From Epiperipatus broadwayi (Eukaryota; Onychophora; Udeonychophora; Euonychophora; Peripatidae), in contig JAQFVV010006305.1 of NCBI GenBank assembly GCA_028023455.1, forward strand, positions 611,001 through 675,000: a stretch of DNA of 64,000 bases, given 5' to 3'. Under the pieces are notes generated by a model, which searched no databases, was not told where the DNA came from, and saw nothing but the letters and a program-made list of their open reading frames with translations. How positions within the stretch are numbered: the stretch's first letter is position 1; every line of letters starts with the position of its first letter. The position numbers and the translations under genes were made by a program. This document shows, in pieces, positions 27,201-42,200 of the stretch.

Positions 27201-30200
27201 TTGACTTGGCATTATGTCATCGATGCGATGATCCTTTTCGTTGAGGTCCGATTTCCCAATGGATTTATTTCATTTGCTAAAAGTTTCTATTGTTTTCCTA
27301 CCTGACCGATGTTTTTACATTTAAATGCCCAAGGCTGGTTTACATTTGACTAATTAAATTTATCATTTCCATTTCTGATTAATTAACCTGTTTTCCAAAT
27401 CAAAGATATATTTAAAGATATAATTTTATTTCCAAATCTTTTTAAAATTTAGTTTTAAAATACTTTTTCTTTAATAAAGTTTTATTTTAATAATTTTTCA
27501 TTATCTGTGCGATTTAATATATACGAGTTTAAGATATTTAATTTCAATTTTTAATTCTTAAAGAAAATTTTTAAATGCGAACTTTTTAATTTACTTTCAT
27601 GTTTAATAAATAAAATAAAAAAACAATGTAACGAACGTCTGTGCTCGTTACATATCAGTAAAGTTGCTTTAAAAAAAAATGATCAAAAAAAAAAAATTTT
27701 TTTACTTAGGGTTAGTAATTACGGTACACGATTGACGAAAACATTTACAAAACATCCGGTTAATAATTTTACAAAAAGACTATATACAAAAAGAAAAAGA
27801 AAATGTTGACTATCGCTTACCTAAGGACCATTTACGTTTACACCCCTCCCCACAAGAGTTCTATTATTTTTTCTTATACATTTTATTTTTCCATACGGCA
27901 TGACAAGCAAGTTATTTAAATTATTTATTTAAGAAGGTTGCATTGAACTAAATACGTTTTGAAAGATAATGGATTTATACGTGTATATTTGCAGCACAAT
28001 TATACATACCACCAACTTATTTATGACTGATTGAAATGCTTAAATAGGATTACACTGAAGTAAATTCCCAACGGTACTCATCGTAAGGTACCACATTTCG
28101 ATCATAAACTTACGTGGCTGTGCGCGCCTATACCCGTTAAAGCATAATATATATCAACAAAAAAAAAGCATATTTATTGCAACCTTTTGACTTTTTTTTT
28201 TTTTTTTTTTAACAAAAATTAGTTTTTACAATTTTTTTTCACTTTCTTGTGTTTAATATATATGCGCAATTTCTTTTACTGGCAGAGCTTTTATAAGATT
28301 TAAAGTATACCACTTATGTAAACAGATAAAATATTTCATTTTGAAAAAAGAAATTTACTCAGGGTATATGTGGTTTTTATTAAAGATCGGCCCCAGATTG
28401 GGAAAGCCAGTTGTAACGATCCGGAGAATGGGACTTAACGTAAACTGCACTACAGGGCGCCATCTAGGCATTTGAACCTAGAAAAATTTATAAAGTAGGC
28501 AGATACGTAAGTCAAAAAAAAAAATTTTTTTTTTTTTTTTTTAAATTTTGATTCCGGTCATTAGCCCATGTCACTAGCTCAGTGGAATAGCAGAGATTAA
28601 ATAATATAATATGTTATCTAATTATATTTCAAGATTAAAAAAATAAATAAAATAAGCCACTGCCAGTAATTAACATACAAAAATTTATTTACGCACAAAC
28701 ATTTATTTATCTCACATATATATAAGATTTAAAATTATTTTAGTATTAGTTTTACAGTTCAAAATTTAACCTACATTTTTAACTTTGATTTTTGACTTTA
28801 ATTTACATTTAATTACTATTATATTCTAATTTTACATTTTTAATTAAGTTCGCACAGATAAATTTATGAAAGCTTGTTTATAATGTTGAATATAGATCGG
28901 TTACATAGATTTCACGGTCAAAAACATTTCAAAGTAAACATAAACGATCAAAATACAAAATTATTGATTATTGACAATTGCGGAGGGAAATTTATACGTA
29001 ACCCAATAGTATTCACCATAAGATACTTGCATTGTCACCAATAACTTAAAAGACATCCGAATAAATACATTTTAGATACTCACCGTAAGATATCATTATT
29101 TATCGAATGTCTATATATTTTGATCAAATATGAAAACCCAAAACATACTTAACCGATAACCAATCCATGCAAGCGTCCATAAACAACTTAAATTTAATGC
29201 ATTTTTATTTAGGGTCAAGTATGAATAGACCACATAGATTTGCATTTGAAAATAAAATATTCTATCCCTATTTAACCTTAGGCTAAAATTCACAGTCAAA
29301 CTGGCATCAATTCATCTGATACATCGATGTATTCAATGTAATACGGAATACGGCGGCACCAAAAAGATTAAGAGAAGATATTGACTCTCATTAGATAGGA
29401 ATATTACTTCTATCTAACGAGAACAATAAAAAAAAAAACTCCATAGAAAGGAACTGCGCTCTGCGTCTCATAATTCCTTCCATAGGCAAACGGGAGTGCG
29501 GCGTATGAAGCGATTCTGCCAGTAGCGAATCTCTGACTACATCTACTAACTACATCAATATATCCAATCCATTGACCCAATCTAACAACGACACAAATAA
29601 CCTAAGATTACCCTCCCCTAATATAACTTTACAAATCTATACAGCCATTCACGCCCGACTTAAGTTTAACATTTATACAATTAATTTAACGAAAAACAAA
29701 AAAATCATGATAAAAACTTAAAGAATAAAAAATAAATAAATGGAAATGATTTTACATAAATAAGAAAAAAAATACATCAAATAACACTATTAATAAAGAA
29801 TTTAGTTTGGTCAGATAGGATTCTATTTGTAACAATTAAATACTAGGAAAGTTTAAAATTTAAAGTTCTTAGTGTTTTCAAATTAATATTGTTCGTTATA
29901 TCTTATAAAGTTCTTACGGTTTTAGAAATGTTCATCTTTTACAGTTGCTTGCCTTTTGAACGTGAATTCCCACGCTGTCCTAAGATTGGTATCCATTTAG
30001 CCGTTGTTTTATTTATTCATTCGGAGGTTTTTTAGTTTAATTGGTCCTCAATGTAGGAAACGATAGTTCATTTCTCTTTTCTTTAACAGCTGAAAGAATT
30101 GACAGTGCGTCTGTCAATTCCTCCACCTCCAACTCCATACTACTACATATAGTCACATCGTAATAATCAATCACTAACTAATAATTTCCAAACTTGTCCT

Positions 30201-33200
30201 TTTATATTACTTTGTGATTGATTATTACGATCACACAAATAACCTAAGATTACCCTCCCCTAATATAACTTTACAAATCTATATAGCCATTCACGCCCGA
30301 CTTAAATTTAACATTTAAATACGTTCGCACAAATGCATTTTATAAAATTTGTTTTAAAATGTTGAGTACAGATCAGCTGCACAGATTCCACGGTCAAAAA
30401 CATTCCAAATTAAACACAATCGATCAAAATACAAAGTCATCGATAAACGTCACTTGCATAGGGAATATACAAATCCCATTAGCATTCATCGTAAGATGCT
30501 TGCAGTGATATCATTGACCCATATATTCTAATCGAATGTGACAACCACAACATTATCAACCGCTAACGAATCTATGCAACGTCTATACCCAACCTAAATT
30601 TCATCATTTAAAATTTAAACAATAAACAATTTATACAATAAGAAAGAAAAAAAATGGAAAATGATTTTTATCAATCGGAAAACATATAAAATTAAACATT
30701 ATTAATTTGATTTTAACTTAAAAAAAAAAAAAAAGTCAGATGGAAGTTGGTAAGCTATATTGACATGAACTCTAAATTTAAAAATATTTAAGAACTTTGG
30801 TTCAAGCTTATGAACTTCCATCTGACTTTTTTTTTTTTTTTAAGTTAAAATCAAATTAATAATGTTTAATTTTATATGTTTTCCGATTGATAAAAATCAT
30901 TTTCCATTTTTTTTTCTTTCTTATTGTATAAATTGTTTAAATTTTAAATGATGAAATTTAGGTTGGGTATAGACATTGCATAGATTTGTTAGCGGTTGAT
31001 AATGTTGTGGTTGTCACATTCGATTAGAATATATGGGTCAACGATATCACTGCAAGCATCTTACGATGAATGCTAATGGGATTTGTATATTCCCTATGCA
31101 AGTGACGTTTATCGATGACTTTGTATTTTGATCGGTTGTGTTTAATTTGGAATGTTTTTGACCGTGGAATCTGTGCAGCTGATCTGTACTCAACATTTTA
31201 AAACAAATTTTATAAAAGGCATTTGTGCGAACGTATTTAAATGTTAAATTTAAGTCGGGCGTGAATGGCTATATAGATTTGTAAAGTTATATTAGGGGAG
31301 GGTAATCTTAGGTTATTTGTGTCGTTGTTGAATTGGGTCAATGGATTGGATATATTTGTGTAATTAGTAGATGTAGTATAAGTTTCGCTACGTGCAGAAT
31401 CGCTGTATACACCGCACCAATCCTTTGCCTATGGATGGGATTGTAAGTCGGCAAAAAGGATCGCGGTCCCTTCCTATGGAGTTTTTATTTTATTGTTCTT
31501 CTTGCTATACAGACGTCATATTCCTGTATTGGACAAGAGTCAATGTTTTCTCTAACTATCCTGTTCAGATGTCCATTCCTGATAGTATAGTATATTTGTG
31601 CTGTTGTATTTTCATGCTACATTGAATACATAAATGTATCAGATGGATTGATGCCAGTTTGACTGCGAATTTTAGCCTAAGGTTAAATAGGGATAGAATG
31701 TTTTATTTTCAAATGCAAATCTATGTAGTCTATTCATACTTGACCATCTAAATAAAATATTAAACTCATTGAAACTTAGTTAAATGTAAAATTAAAAGTT
31801 AATATAAAAATCTAAAATGTTAAACTTATTCCTCAAAATTTAAATGTTATTTTATATGTGCGTAAATAAATATTTTTATGTGTTAATTTCTGGCAGTGGC
31901 TTTTATTTATTGATATTTAAGATATAAATTAAGATATAGATTTTTATCTCTGCGTCTCCACTGAGCTAGTGACTTGGGCTAACGATCGGAATATTTAAAT
32001 AAAGTGGAATCTTAACAGCGCGTATCTGCCTACTTTATAAATTTTTCTAGGCTCAAAGGCCTAGATGGCGCCCTTGTAGTGCAGATATGGTTTTTGCGGT
32101 TAGATTCGATCTTCACTTACATTTCGATCGTTATAATATATATAGCCACAGGTATATAACAAGCCTGTGTTTCAGTTATTACATTATAGAGATGTCTGCC
32201 CATCCTTGCATATGTATTAAATGGATTATGTCCTGTACATGTGGGGTTCAGATTGACCTTAGGTCAACATGGGTGTGACAATAACCTCGGCTTCAGGGTG
32301 GCCTTTGAGCATTCCATCATCAGATTTTCAATTGGATGGACGGTTGAAGAGTTGGAGTGTGGAGTGGATTGAAGCCTGTCCATTAAACTATGAGAATAGT
32401 CTATCTTAATATATATCTGAGCACTTATACTATATATGTGTGTAAAGATGATAGTCTGGACCAACTGATGATGGCTGGTTTAGCATGAAATACGTATATT
32501 GGTGATTATTTATCTTTTCAGCATATATGTGTTTAGGTGTATCAGTGTTATTATTTAGAGTGGAGAGAGGTGGGTGGTGTGAAAGTCTGTGCTCATATAC
32601 CCTATATTACATTATTTTGGTAGATAATTTCAGTTTTGTGCCATCCTTATATCAAAAAATTATTTGACCAACCCTGAAAATATTAATTATAAATAAACAA
32701 ACTTTTAAAAAGCAAACAAGACAATTCTAGTAAATGAATTAATGAGCTATAGTTATCAGATAATTATGACTAAGATTTAAATGCTCTATTTTGTCTAAAT
32801 TGCAAATAATTTAAATTATGTTTACTTTTTCATGCCATGTTAACAGTACGCCACTTCTTCCCTCAGATGGATTTTCAAAACCTTTGTAAATATATTTCAT
32901 TAGTAGATTGACAGTTGGTTCATCTAATGTTTCTACTGCCTTATCAATGTCAGAAACTTTAAAAGCCAAAAGAACTCTTACAACTAAATTCAGAGCTTTA
33001 TCCTAAAAATAAAAATAAATAAATAAATTATATATATATACTTTACAAATCTTTTTAATTACAAGCTACAATGAAATAAATGTCTTGATATTACTTCACA
33101 AATCTCTAATAAATACTAGAATATATATCTATCCTTTTTGAATTATTTTATAAGCTAAAAGATATATTTATTTTGAGAATAATACAAGAAATACATTTAG

Positions 33201-36200
33201 GCATCCATACATTCACATGACTTCACTGAATATTCTAGAGAATAAATTGATTCAATTTAACACAGAAATTAATATGAAGAGGTTATAGTATTTGAAATAG
33301 AATTGAAATTGAGTATTCCCTGGGATTACTAGACATTATATAATTTACATATTTAATGCTGAAGAATTTTTAGTTTTTTTTCTTCTACCATACCATAATA
33401 TCAGAGGAATTAATACTAGATGTGATAGCCGATTCTTTTTTTTTTTCAAAGTTTAAGAATATGATATCATAAATTTCCCCATTTTCCAATATTTATTCAA
33501 TCATGACAAGGGAAATGAGTTTTTTAATGACATCTGTTTAATTGCAAAGATTTAACATCCAGAATCATCTATATATAATATAAAATAATAATAATTAAGA
33601 AGATCATTTGAAATAACATATTCAGCTTTGATCTTTAGTTCTCATGAGATTCAGTCACTTTACCATTACCTTGAGCTGCACAGAGAAAAATAAGCTTATG
33701 ATTAACTGCTCAGAAAGTGGTGTCATTCAATCATGGTAGCTCATAAGAACAACATATTTCATCTTGCACTTTTAACAATACTTTTTATTTATTAAAATGT
33801 ATAATAATTTCAAATGTCCAAGTTTTCTTCAGAGATATGAAATATAATTATATTACAATATTTTTTTGTGTTATTTACACAAACAGTAGTCACGTTTTGA
33901 TGTTTTTTATGTGTACACATCCATAATAAATAATTTTTTCAAAAAATAGCCAAAAAATTATAATAAGTTATAACTATATAATGATAACAATCAACCCTTA
34001 AGCTATCAACAATCTCAATCTGTAGTCAAGGCAACCTCCTTTAACAATAATTGTGATACCACCTTTATCTATGGTCTGATATATTTATATAGACCCTAAG
34101 ATTCCATATAAATCTATCAGACAATAGATAAAAGTGATACCACCTTTAATTGTTAGAGGAGGTTGCCTTGACTACAGACGGAGATTGCTGATAGCTAAAG
34201 GCTCGATTGTTATCATCTACATTTATAAACCTATAAAGCCTTGAGTAGTTGGCTTTATTGACTTAGTTATATGCATATGTACAAATAAATTCATCAAAAT
34301 AAGATTATTATAGTGGGCTTATGTAAATAAAAAAATAATAATGTAAATTTATTTTACAGATTTGAAGAATAGCCAGAACTATATCTTGTTTTATTTTATC
34401 TACATTCCACAACTTAGAATAAAACCTGGAATATACAGCTAAGAATCTGCCATTCTATAAGTGCATTAAATTACAGTATAAATTTCACATAATCCTTATA
34501 GAATCAAGTAATAATATTTCTATAATGAACTTATGTGTTATTGAGAAAATAAAACATTGAGATCTTGTTTAAATGCTATTGAAATTATATGAAAAGAATG
34601 TATTTTATGTTATCTCCAAGTGTTTTCCTATTTCTCAACTTATCTACCGCAAATTGGATTTCTCAATATTGGATTCCTAAAACACTATTCATATTTGAAC
34701 TCTAGACTTTCAAAATAATTTTTAATTGTCCTTTTTAATTGAAATTTTCATTACACTCAACTTTGCTGATTGAATGAGAGAGTCTGGTTGTTTTTTAGGG
34801 GGAGGGCTTGGATGAGAGTGCTATGGGGATCATTACCAATGTTGATGTTCTCAAGAAAAAAATGCTATTCATAGCGGGTTTTTTTAGCGTTATTGTTATA
34901 AACGATTTTATCCCAGTATTATTGCAAAGTAAGCTGCAGTTTGGCTGAATGATTTTAATTGCAAGTGATTCATCCTATTTAAATTTATTATTTCCAATGT
35001 TGTTATCTCCCAAGTTTTCTCCTATTCTCAACATATCTATCGCAAATTGGATTTCTCAATATTGTACTCCTAAAATGCTACTCATATTTAAACTCTAGAC
35101 TTTTATACAAATAATTCATAATTGTAACATTCATTTGTTTTAAATGGTTAATCTTATCGTGGATTAATGCTTTGAGTTTCCACAGGTTGATCAATTTCTG
35201 GAAATGCTATGGACAAAAAAAATTCAATGTATCATTTCAAATCTCCATATTACACTATATAAATCAATAATTATCTTGTAAAACATTTTATACTCAATAA
35301 AGTCTCTCTTTTTAAAAAAAAAATTATATGAAAAGAAGTGAAAATAAAAAACCCCAAAACTTAAATAAGTCATGAGATTAAATAGATGGTGAACATATAA
35401 CTGTATAGAAAAAAAAATGTAATAGGCACTCGACACAATAAGTTAAAAGATAACAAAGCTTATGTAAAAAAGTTTATTTACAAATTACAAAGATAGATCT
35501 AACAATGCTTAATTTAAGTTTTAACAGCTAAGAAATAAAATTAAATTAATACTTAACAATTATTGGAGGGAAAAAAAACATGCTAAAAAAATATGATTTA
35601 GTTGATAGTGAATAGCACACGAAGTTTTGTGTTCAGTCTTGCTAGGTAAACTGCTAACTGATACAAGCTTATAAATTAAGGCTAATCTTACTATTAACTG
35701 TTGTGATCAATAACAGGTTATGATAACACAGATTGCAATAAATATGATTTAAAATACAGGATTCACATCTGTATTACAGTAGTTATCTAAGAATGTATAC
35801 ATGGAAAGATTATATGCTTAGGGTAGGAATTAAACTTCTACAGAGTATATATATATATAGTGACCATGAAAAAAAAATGGATAGCATATGGTAGGACTTG
35901 ATCATCTACCACACATCGCTGTTTAAGTAAAATAATGATTATAAGGGATCAGGAGTCACAAATGATGTTACAATCATCTAATACTAATGAGTTACATAAG
36001 AATGAGAATCAAATGTAACTCATAACCGAATTGATGGATACCAGCCATTCACTTTTATCAATATTATCTCAACACACAAGAATAATTAGCTCAAATTGTC
36101 TATTCAATATAACATTAATCCATCTTGTATATGCAGTACAAATACACTCTATTTGTAATTTAATAAATTTATTGCTTTAACCTGTTATTATTTTTTAAAT

Positions 36201-39200
36201 GAAGTAGAAATAATGATGTAATTAATATACACCTTTTAATAGCATCACAAGAGATTGCAATTACAAGCTAATTGCCCTTTTATAAACTAATTTATTACCA
36301 TTAGCGCTGACTAAATTGTGGCATGATATTTAAATAGAACTACCATGATCTCTTGCCATACCTGCTCGTAAACAGATTAATTACATAACTACTCATTAGC
36401 ATAAATAGTCAAAATAAGAGTCATAGATCACATGACCCTATTCTCTTAAGCATGTAAGTTATAAACAATGAGGATTGCCAATTCCTCAACAAGCTTTGTG
36501 ATAAATGCTTAGCCAGAGCCAGCATTTAAAATATGTCAGGAACCCTCCCCAAACCCCTGACCATGGTTTCGTGCTTTGGCACTCCTCAGATAGGTGCCAG
36601 GGTAGGTTCAGACACTAAATCTAAAAATACCAACCCAAAGCCAAGCACTTATCTAAAAGTTATTTATTGATTGAAAAATCTGAAATTTTCAGACACCTAT
36701 ATGTCTTCAAACCCAGCTATCCAACTCAAATAGCTATATGGGGCTGATAGATCTTCAGCCATGCCATATATTAGTAGTCTTAGCAATATAACATCGCATA
36801 AGACTTAAGGCAGAGACTATAAATAGTCAAAATAAAAGTCATAGATCACATGACCCTATTCTCTTAAGCATATTTCATTAAACTGGAAACAATAATTAAC
36901 TAAATATGAGTTAAAAATTTTATACTTATTATTTTGAAAATTCAGGTTCAATCTTTAGGTATTAGCAGAATTGATTCTTAAAACAATAGCTATGGTGGGT
37001 GAAGGTTTAAATTACTATTTCACATTTATTTTGGATGCGCAGATATCAATTAAGTCTTAGTTTGGCGGCTGATTCTTCCTGTAGCAGTGGACATCAGCCT
37101 TTTCCTCTTCTAAGGTGGATACATAGGGGCATATGTTCAGATACCTTTTTCTGTTTTGATGGCTTTTTTGACATGACTCAGCGATGGGTTTTTGGCCTTC
37201 TTCTGCCAGCTTAACAGAATGAAGCGAATAACAGCTTCTCTGCAAATGCATGGTAGACCAATGTAATTTCCAGCACTATTTATATGATTTAGAGCTATCT
37301 TATCAGTAAAATTTAGATCGATCTCTTATTGTTTGGATCATGATTTACTGGTTATGGATAACTCCATTACTTTCGCTGAGATCTGTGTTTACTTGACCAA
37401 TACCTTATTTGCTTGCATTTATTTTTGAACAGGAAAAATAGCCTTTTTAATTAAATTATTTATCTCCTTAAACTTAATCTAATAATCTGTTTACAAGCAT
37501 TTTAATTACTTTTTCTAGAATGTCATTTCAGTTTGTTTTTTTCTTGGTAAATGAAAACACCTTTTTTCTTTTAAAGTACTTTTAGCTAAATTTAGAATCT
37601 ATTATCCTTTTAAATTTTAGAAAATATTTTGTTTTAAATACAAATTAACTTTATAATTAATTATACCATATATCTGTATCTGTGCATTTACAATATACAT
37701 TTAATTTTAATTTATACAAATTTATTAAAGCTTCTACTTTTAAATTTTGTTCATACCTTTTAACATGTTTACATGAAGTATATATATGTGCACGTACACA
37801 TAGCTTCAGTATATAGCAAATTATGTAATAGATTTAAAGAAAACCTTTAAATACTTTACATTACACTATGTCTGTATAACATAATAATCAGTAAAATTAT
37901 AAAAATTATTATTTTTACAGATGAATAATAATTTATTTAAGCAATATGAAAAAGAGAAAAAAAATATTCTTTATTAATAGAAAACTTATTCCTTTTAGCT
38001 GACATTTAAATGAAAAAAAAAGAGAAAATTACTTTCCCTTCATTCTTTATCAAATAAGTAACTTAAGACAACTTTTTTATATTGTTCAAACTTAGATAAT
38101 AATTTTAATGTAGTTTTTAAAAAAGGACTTTATTTATAAAATTGTTAAATGCATGGTATCTATTATTTTAAATACAATTAAAAATATATTCCAAAGAATG
38201 TAAGCCTTTTACATTTAAAAAATAATATAAGTATTATGAAAATATTTTCAACATAATAACACTCTTAAAGAAATACCAATCAAAGAAGACACACATTAAT
38301 ACACTGGAATAATAAAAGTTTATCTTTTTCAGCTTATAAATAAATGGGTTATACATAAAAGTTGTGAAACACATTATTTATATAAGTAAAATAGTTTGAT
38401 CAATTAAGTATAATCAATAACATAATTTCAAGTGGACTGAAATTAATCATAAACTATTTTCATTTAATATTTTATAAATGTACATAAACATACAATAACA
38501 TTGAGCATAAATTTTCAGTTAATAATTATTCATATTTAATATCTAAAAAAAAACACTATAACTTACTTTAATAGCTTGATTTTTTGTATTAAGTGGTGGA
38601 TTTCTTAATGAAGCTTTTAAGGCTTCTATATGTTTGCCTGTAAATGTTTATTAAGAAAATATTTTTTAAGTTTCATTTTATTTGCATTTAAATATAGAAA
38701 AGATGAGAATAGTCACAATTATTACATATCACAGTTAATAGTATTAATATCAGAATACTAGATTTACTTTAGCATGTCTAATTACACTTTTTATTATTAT
38801 TATTAAAAAAAAACTCACAAAATGACAACTCTACCATTAAAATAGAAGTTCAAAAACAAATAAGTAAAAGGAAATGTATTTTTAATCAAATAATTAACTA
38901 TTTAAATTATGCTAATATTTTAAAGGCTGGAAAAAGGAGTTTGTTGTTAACTGAAAGAAGACTTTTTGGAGGCCTCTTTGAGGCCTTAAAGGAACTAAGT
39001 AGGACAAATTCTTAATGTCTATTCTATGCAGCTATTATTACTATATAATTATTTATATAGTATACAAACATGGATGAGTTTCTTATGAACACACATCAGC
39101 CACCTTAGTGAATTTATAGATTTTTTTTATCTCTGAATTTAAGATCAAAAAACATCATGTTTTTTTCTCTTTCATTTGCCTGATAGTTTTTAATTGAAAT

Positions 39201-42200
39201 ATCAGATGAGTTTTCTTGAAGGTAGAATGTGTAAATGAAGTTAAAAATCATAAAAAACAAAACTGTCTCTGAATTTAAGATCAAAATACGCCATGTTCTT
39301 TTTTCCTTTCATTTACCTGATAGTTCTTAACTGAAATATCAGTAGTTTTCTTGAAGACAGAATGTGTAAATGAAGTTTTTTTAAATAGATATTTAAAATC
39401 ATAACAGACAAAACTAAATTATGGCCCTTATTCCCAAGAGGCTCTAAAATCACCAGCAAAAGCAGCTGTTGGCAGCTGAAAATAAGGGATGCTAAGAATC
39501 TCCTCATTGTGGATCCAGGATCCCATTCGATAATGATCTTTTATTTTAGTACATATAATTGCAGATTATTTTCAAGTGAAGGAAGATTGCAAAAATTGGA
39601 AGAACTATCTAATATTAAATGGGCTATTGATGGACTTTGTGAAGTTATAAAAAAAGATGAAGAAACAATCGATTTAAAAAGTGAACATGTATTTTACTAC
39701 AAAGGCATAAATATTGGAAGCATATGTGAAGTGGGATTTATTACACATAAAAAAATAAAAAACAACTACGTGAAGATTAATGAAGACAGTGGCAAAATTG
39801 TTCAACTTAATGAAAAATATCAAATACAGATAATTCAGGTTTATGCTCAACAAGTTCTTACTGTGATGAAGAAGTAGAGGATTTTTATATGGATGTATAA
39901 AAAGCTTTTGATTATACCAAAGATTTTAAAATTATCATGGGAGACTTTAATGCCAGAATTGATAAACAATTTAAATATGAAAGTACTATGGGCAAACTTG
40001 ATTTATGGTATTAGAAATAAGAGAGGGCAGAGACTTGTGAGTTTGTAAAAAAAAAACTGTAAATTATTAATTCCTTCTTTAAAGAAAATGTTAAATGGCA
40101 ATTGGACATTGAAGAGTTCAGCACAATTAAATTATATTCTGCTTATAAAAAAATATGAAACAAATTAGTTTCATAGCATACACAGTGTGTGTACTTATAT
40201 TTATAAAACTTAAAACCAAAAATAGAAATGAAAAACAAAATTCACTGTATATATTTATTTAAAATATTGTAAATTATTTAAAATCAAATATATTCAGAAG
40301 TATTTTTAATAAATATGACTTACCTAATTTTAATAAAAATGTAAATTACGCGGACTTATTTAACACGATTTTGAAGTTACGCTATTCGTGTTTCACCGGA
40401 AGTCGACCTCCGAAAATGTGCTATTACTTTAAATAATAAATTTCACGCATTTACATTATATTGAAAGTAATAGCACATTATTGGAATTCGACTTTCATCT
40501 TAGTAATTTCAATATTTTCAGTGCTTTATAATAGTAAGATTTTAGGCAATAATGAAATTAAAATCATGATTTCCACATTTTATGTATACACACATTAAAT
40601 TTTACAAGATTATAATGTAAATTTGTTCAAACATTGTGCGTGTTAATTTTGCATTTTAAATCACATTCTGTTTTTGCTTTTTAAAAAAGAACGTAATCAA
40701 TTATTATTTTCTTATTAATGACACTAATCATTAACGTGCTCTTAAATTCCAATGAGAGCTAAATGATTGTATGTCTGGATATCGCGAGCTTCATAAACAA
40801 TTAATAAAATCATCGTCTCAAAGATTAATTACTAATTATGTTGTCTCCAGAAAATCATTAACACAACATGAGAGTGAAGTTGGTGCTAGTTGTATTTCCT
40901 CTAGAGAAGAATCTGATTATTTTACCAGTTTGCAAACGAACTTGTTTATCGATAATAATTAAAACGTGTATAAAAAAATGTAAATTACTGTACAGTAAAT
41001 TATGCATAAAAATATATTATTTTGAATAAAATTAAATATTATAGTTAAAAAAAGTTTGTCTTGTATCAATTTTTTTCAAATTTGAACTTTTTTATTAGTC
41101 ATATTTTATTTCCTTATTTTTTTTTTTGCACGAATTTTAAAGTAATTTTACATTGGTGCTTTGTTTTTACACAAATTTTGAACAATCACAGACCACATCC
41201 CCCCTTTTTCAATGTAAGTTACGTTTATTTTTGCGCGATTTCGTTTGCGCGTGTTTTCTGAGGAACCTATCTATCGTGTAAAACGAGACCCAGGTGTACT
41301 TATATTTATAAAACTTAAAACCAAAAATAGAAATGAAAAACAAAATACACTGTATATATTTATTTAAAATATTGTAAATTATTTAAAATCAAATATATTC
41401 AGAAGTATTTTTAATAAATATGATTTACCTAATTTTGATAAAAATGTAAAATATTTTAATGTAACAAAGAAGGAAAAATATTTTTGGATGAAACAAAATT
41501 GTTTTTTTTTTTATAATATGCTTTAATTACAGTTAATCCTATACTCATTTTATTTAAAGGATTAAGAAGTTTTTTTAATTTATTTTGGTATTGATAAATG
41601 TAAATTGAAAAATAGAACAATTGTAATTAAGTTATTTTATCTTTATTAATCAAGATGGAAAATGATTACTGTAATTCCCTTATTTTTATATTCCACTGTA
41701 TACTATAATCAGATTAAGATTAGTTGGACAGAGTACAGAAAAGTCAGCTTGTTGCTAATTTTATGTCGGTAGTGTCCTAGGACTATGGTTTTCAAAGCCC
41801 ATATATGCATAATACACCACTTGCCTGACTCCAGTCCATCAAATTGTAGAACCTAAATGGAACTGAGGACTACCAACATTTATCTCTATTTTGAACATAA
41901 CAATAAAAAGCCAACCTACTTCTCCATCATGAACATGACCATAAGAAAACAGTCTACTACTCTTGAGATTCCAATGCTACATTTTGTTACTTCATATATT
42001 ATATATATGGAGCATAGATACAATAAATCTAATCCTATATATACTATATTTACATGAAATCTATTTTATCAATGTATAGAGTACAACAAATGGAAGAAAT
42101 TGACGAGTAAATAAAATATATATTGACATAATATTTCAAACATTAATTTCGTAAGAAAGGAAAATCTATTTTATACTGATTTACTATAACCTTGGAACCA

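Noticed and set aside
32300-32330. CTGATGA on the minus strand at 32325-32319 as another hammerhead
   Set aside because: No stem II hairpin followed by GAAA at the required distance; it lies within the repeat but not in a ribozyme fold.
37057-37251. 64-codon minus-strand frame as an ARPC5 intron-hosted gene
   Set aside because: No recognised domain, and no start or splice context beyond chance.
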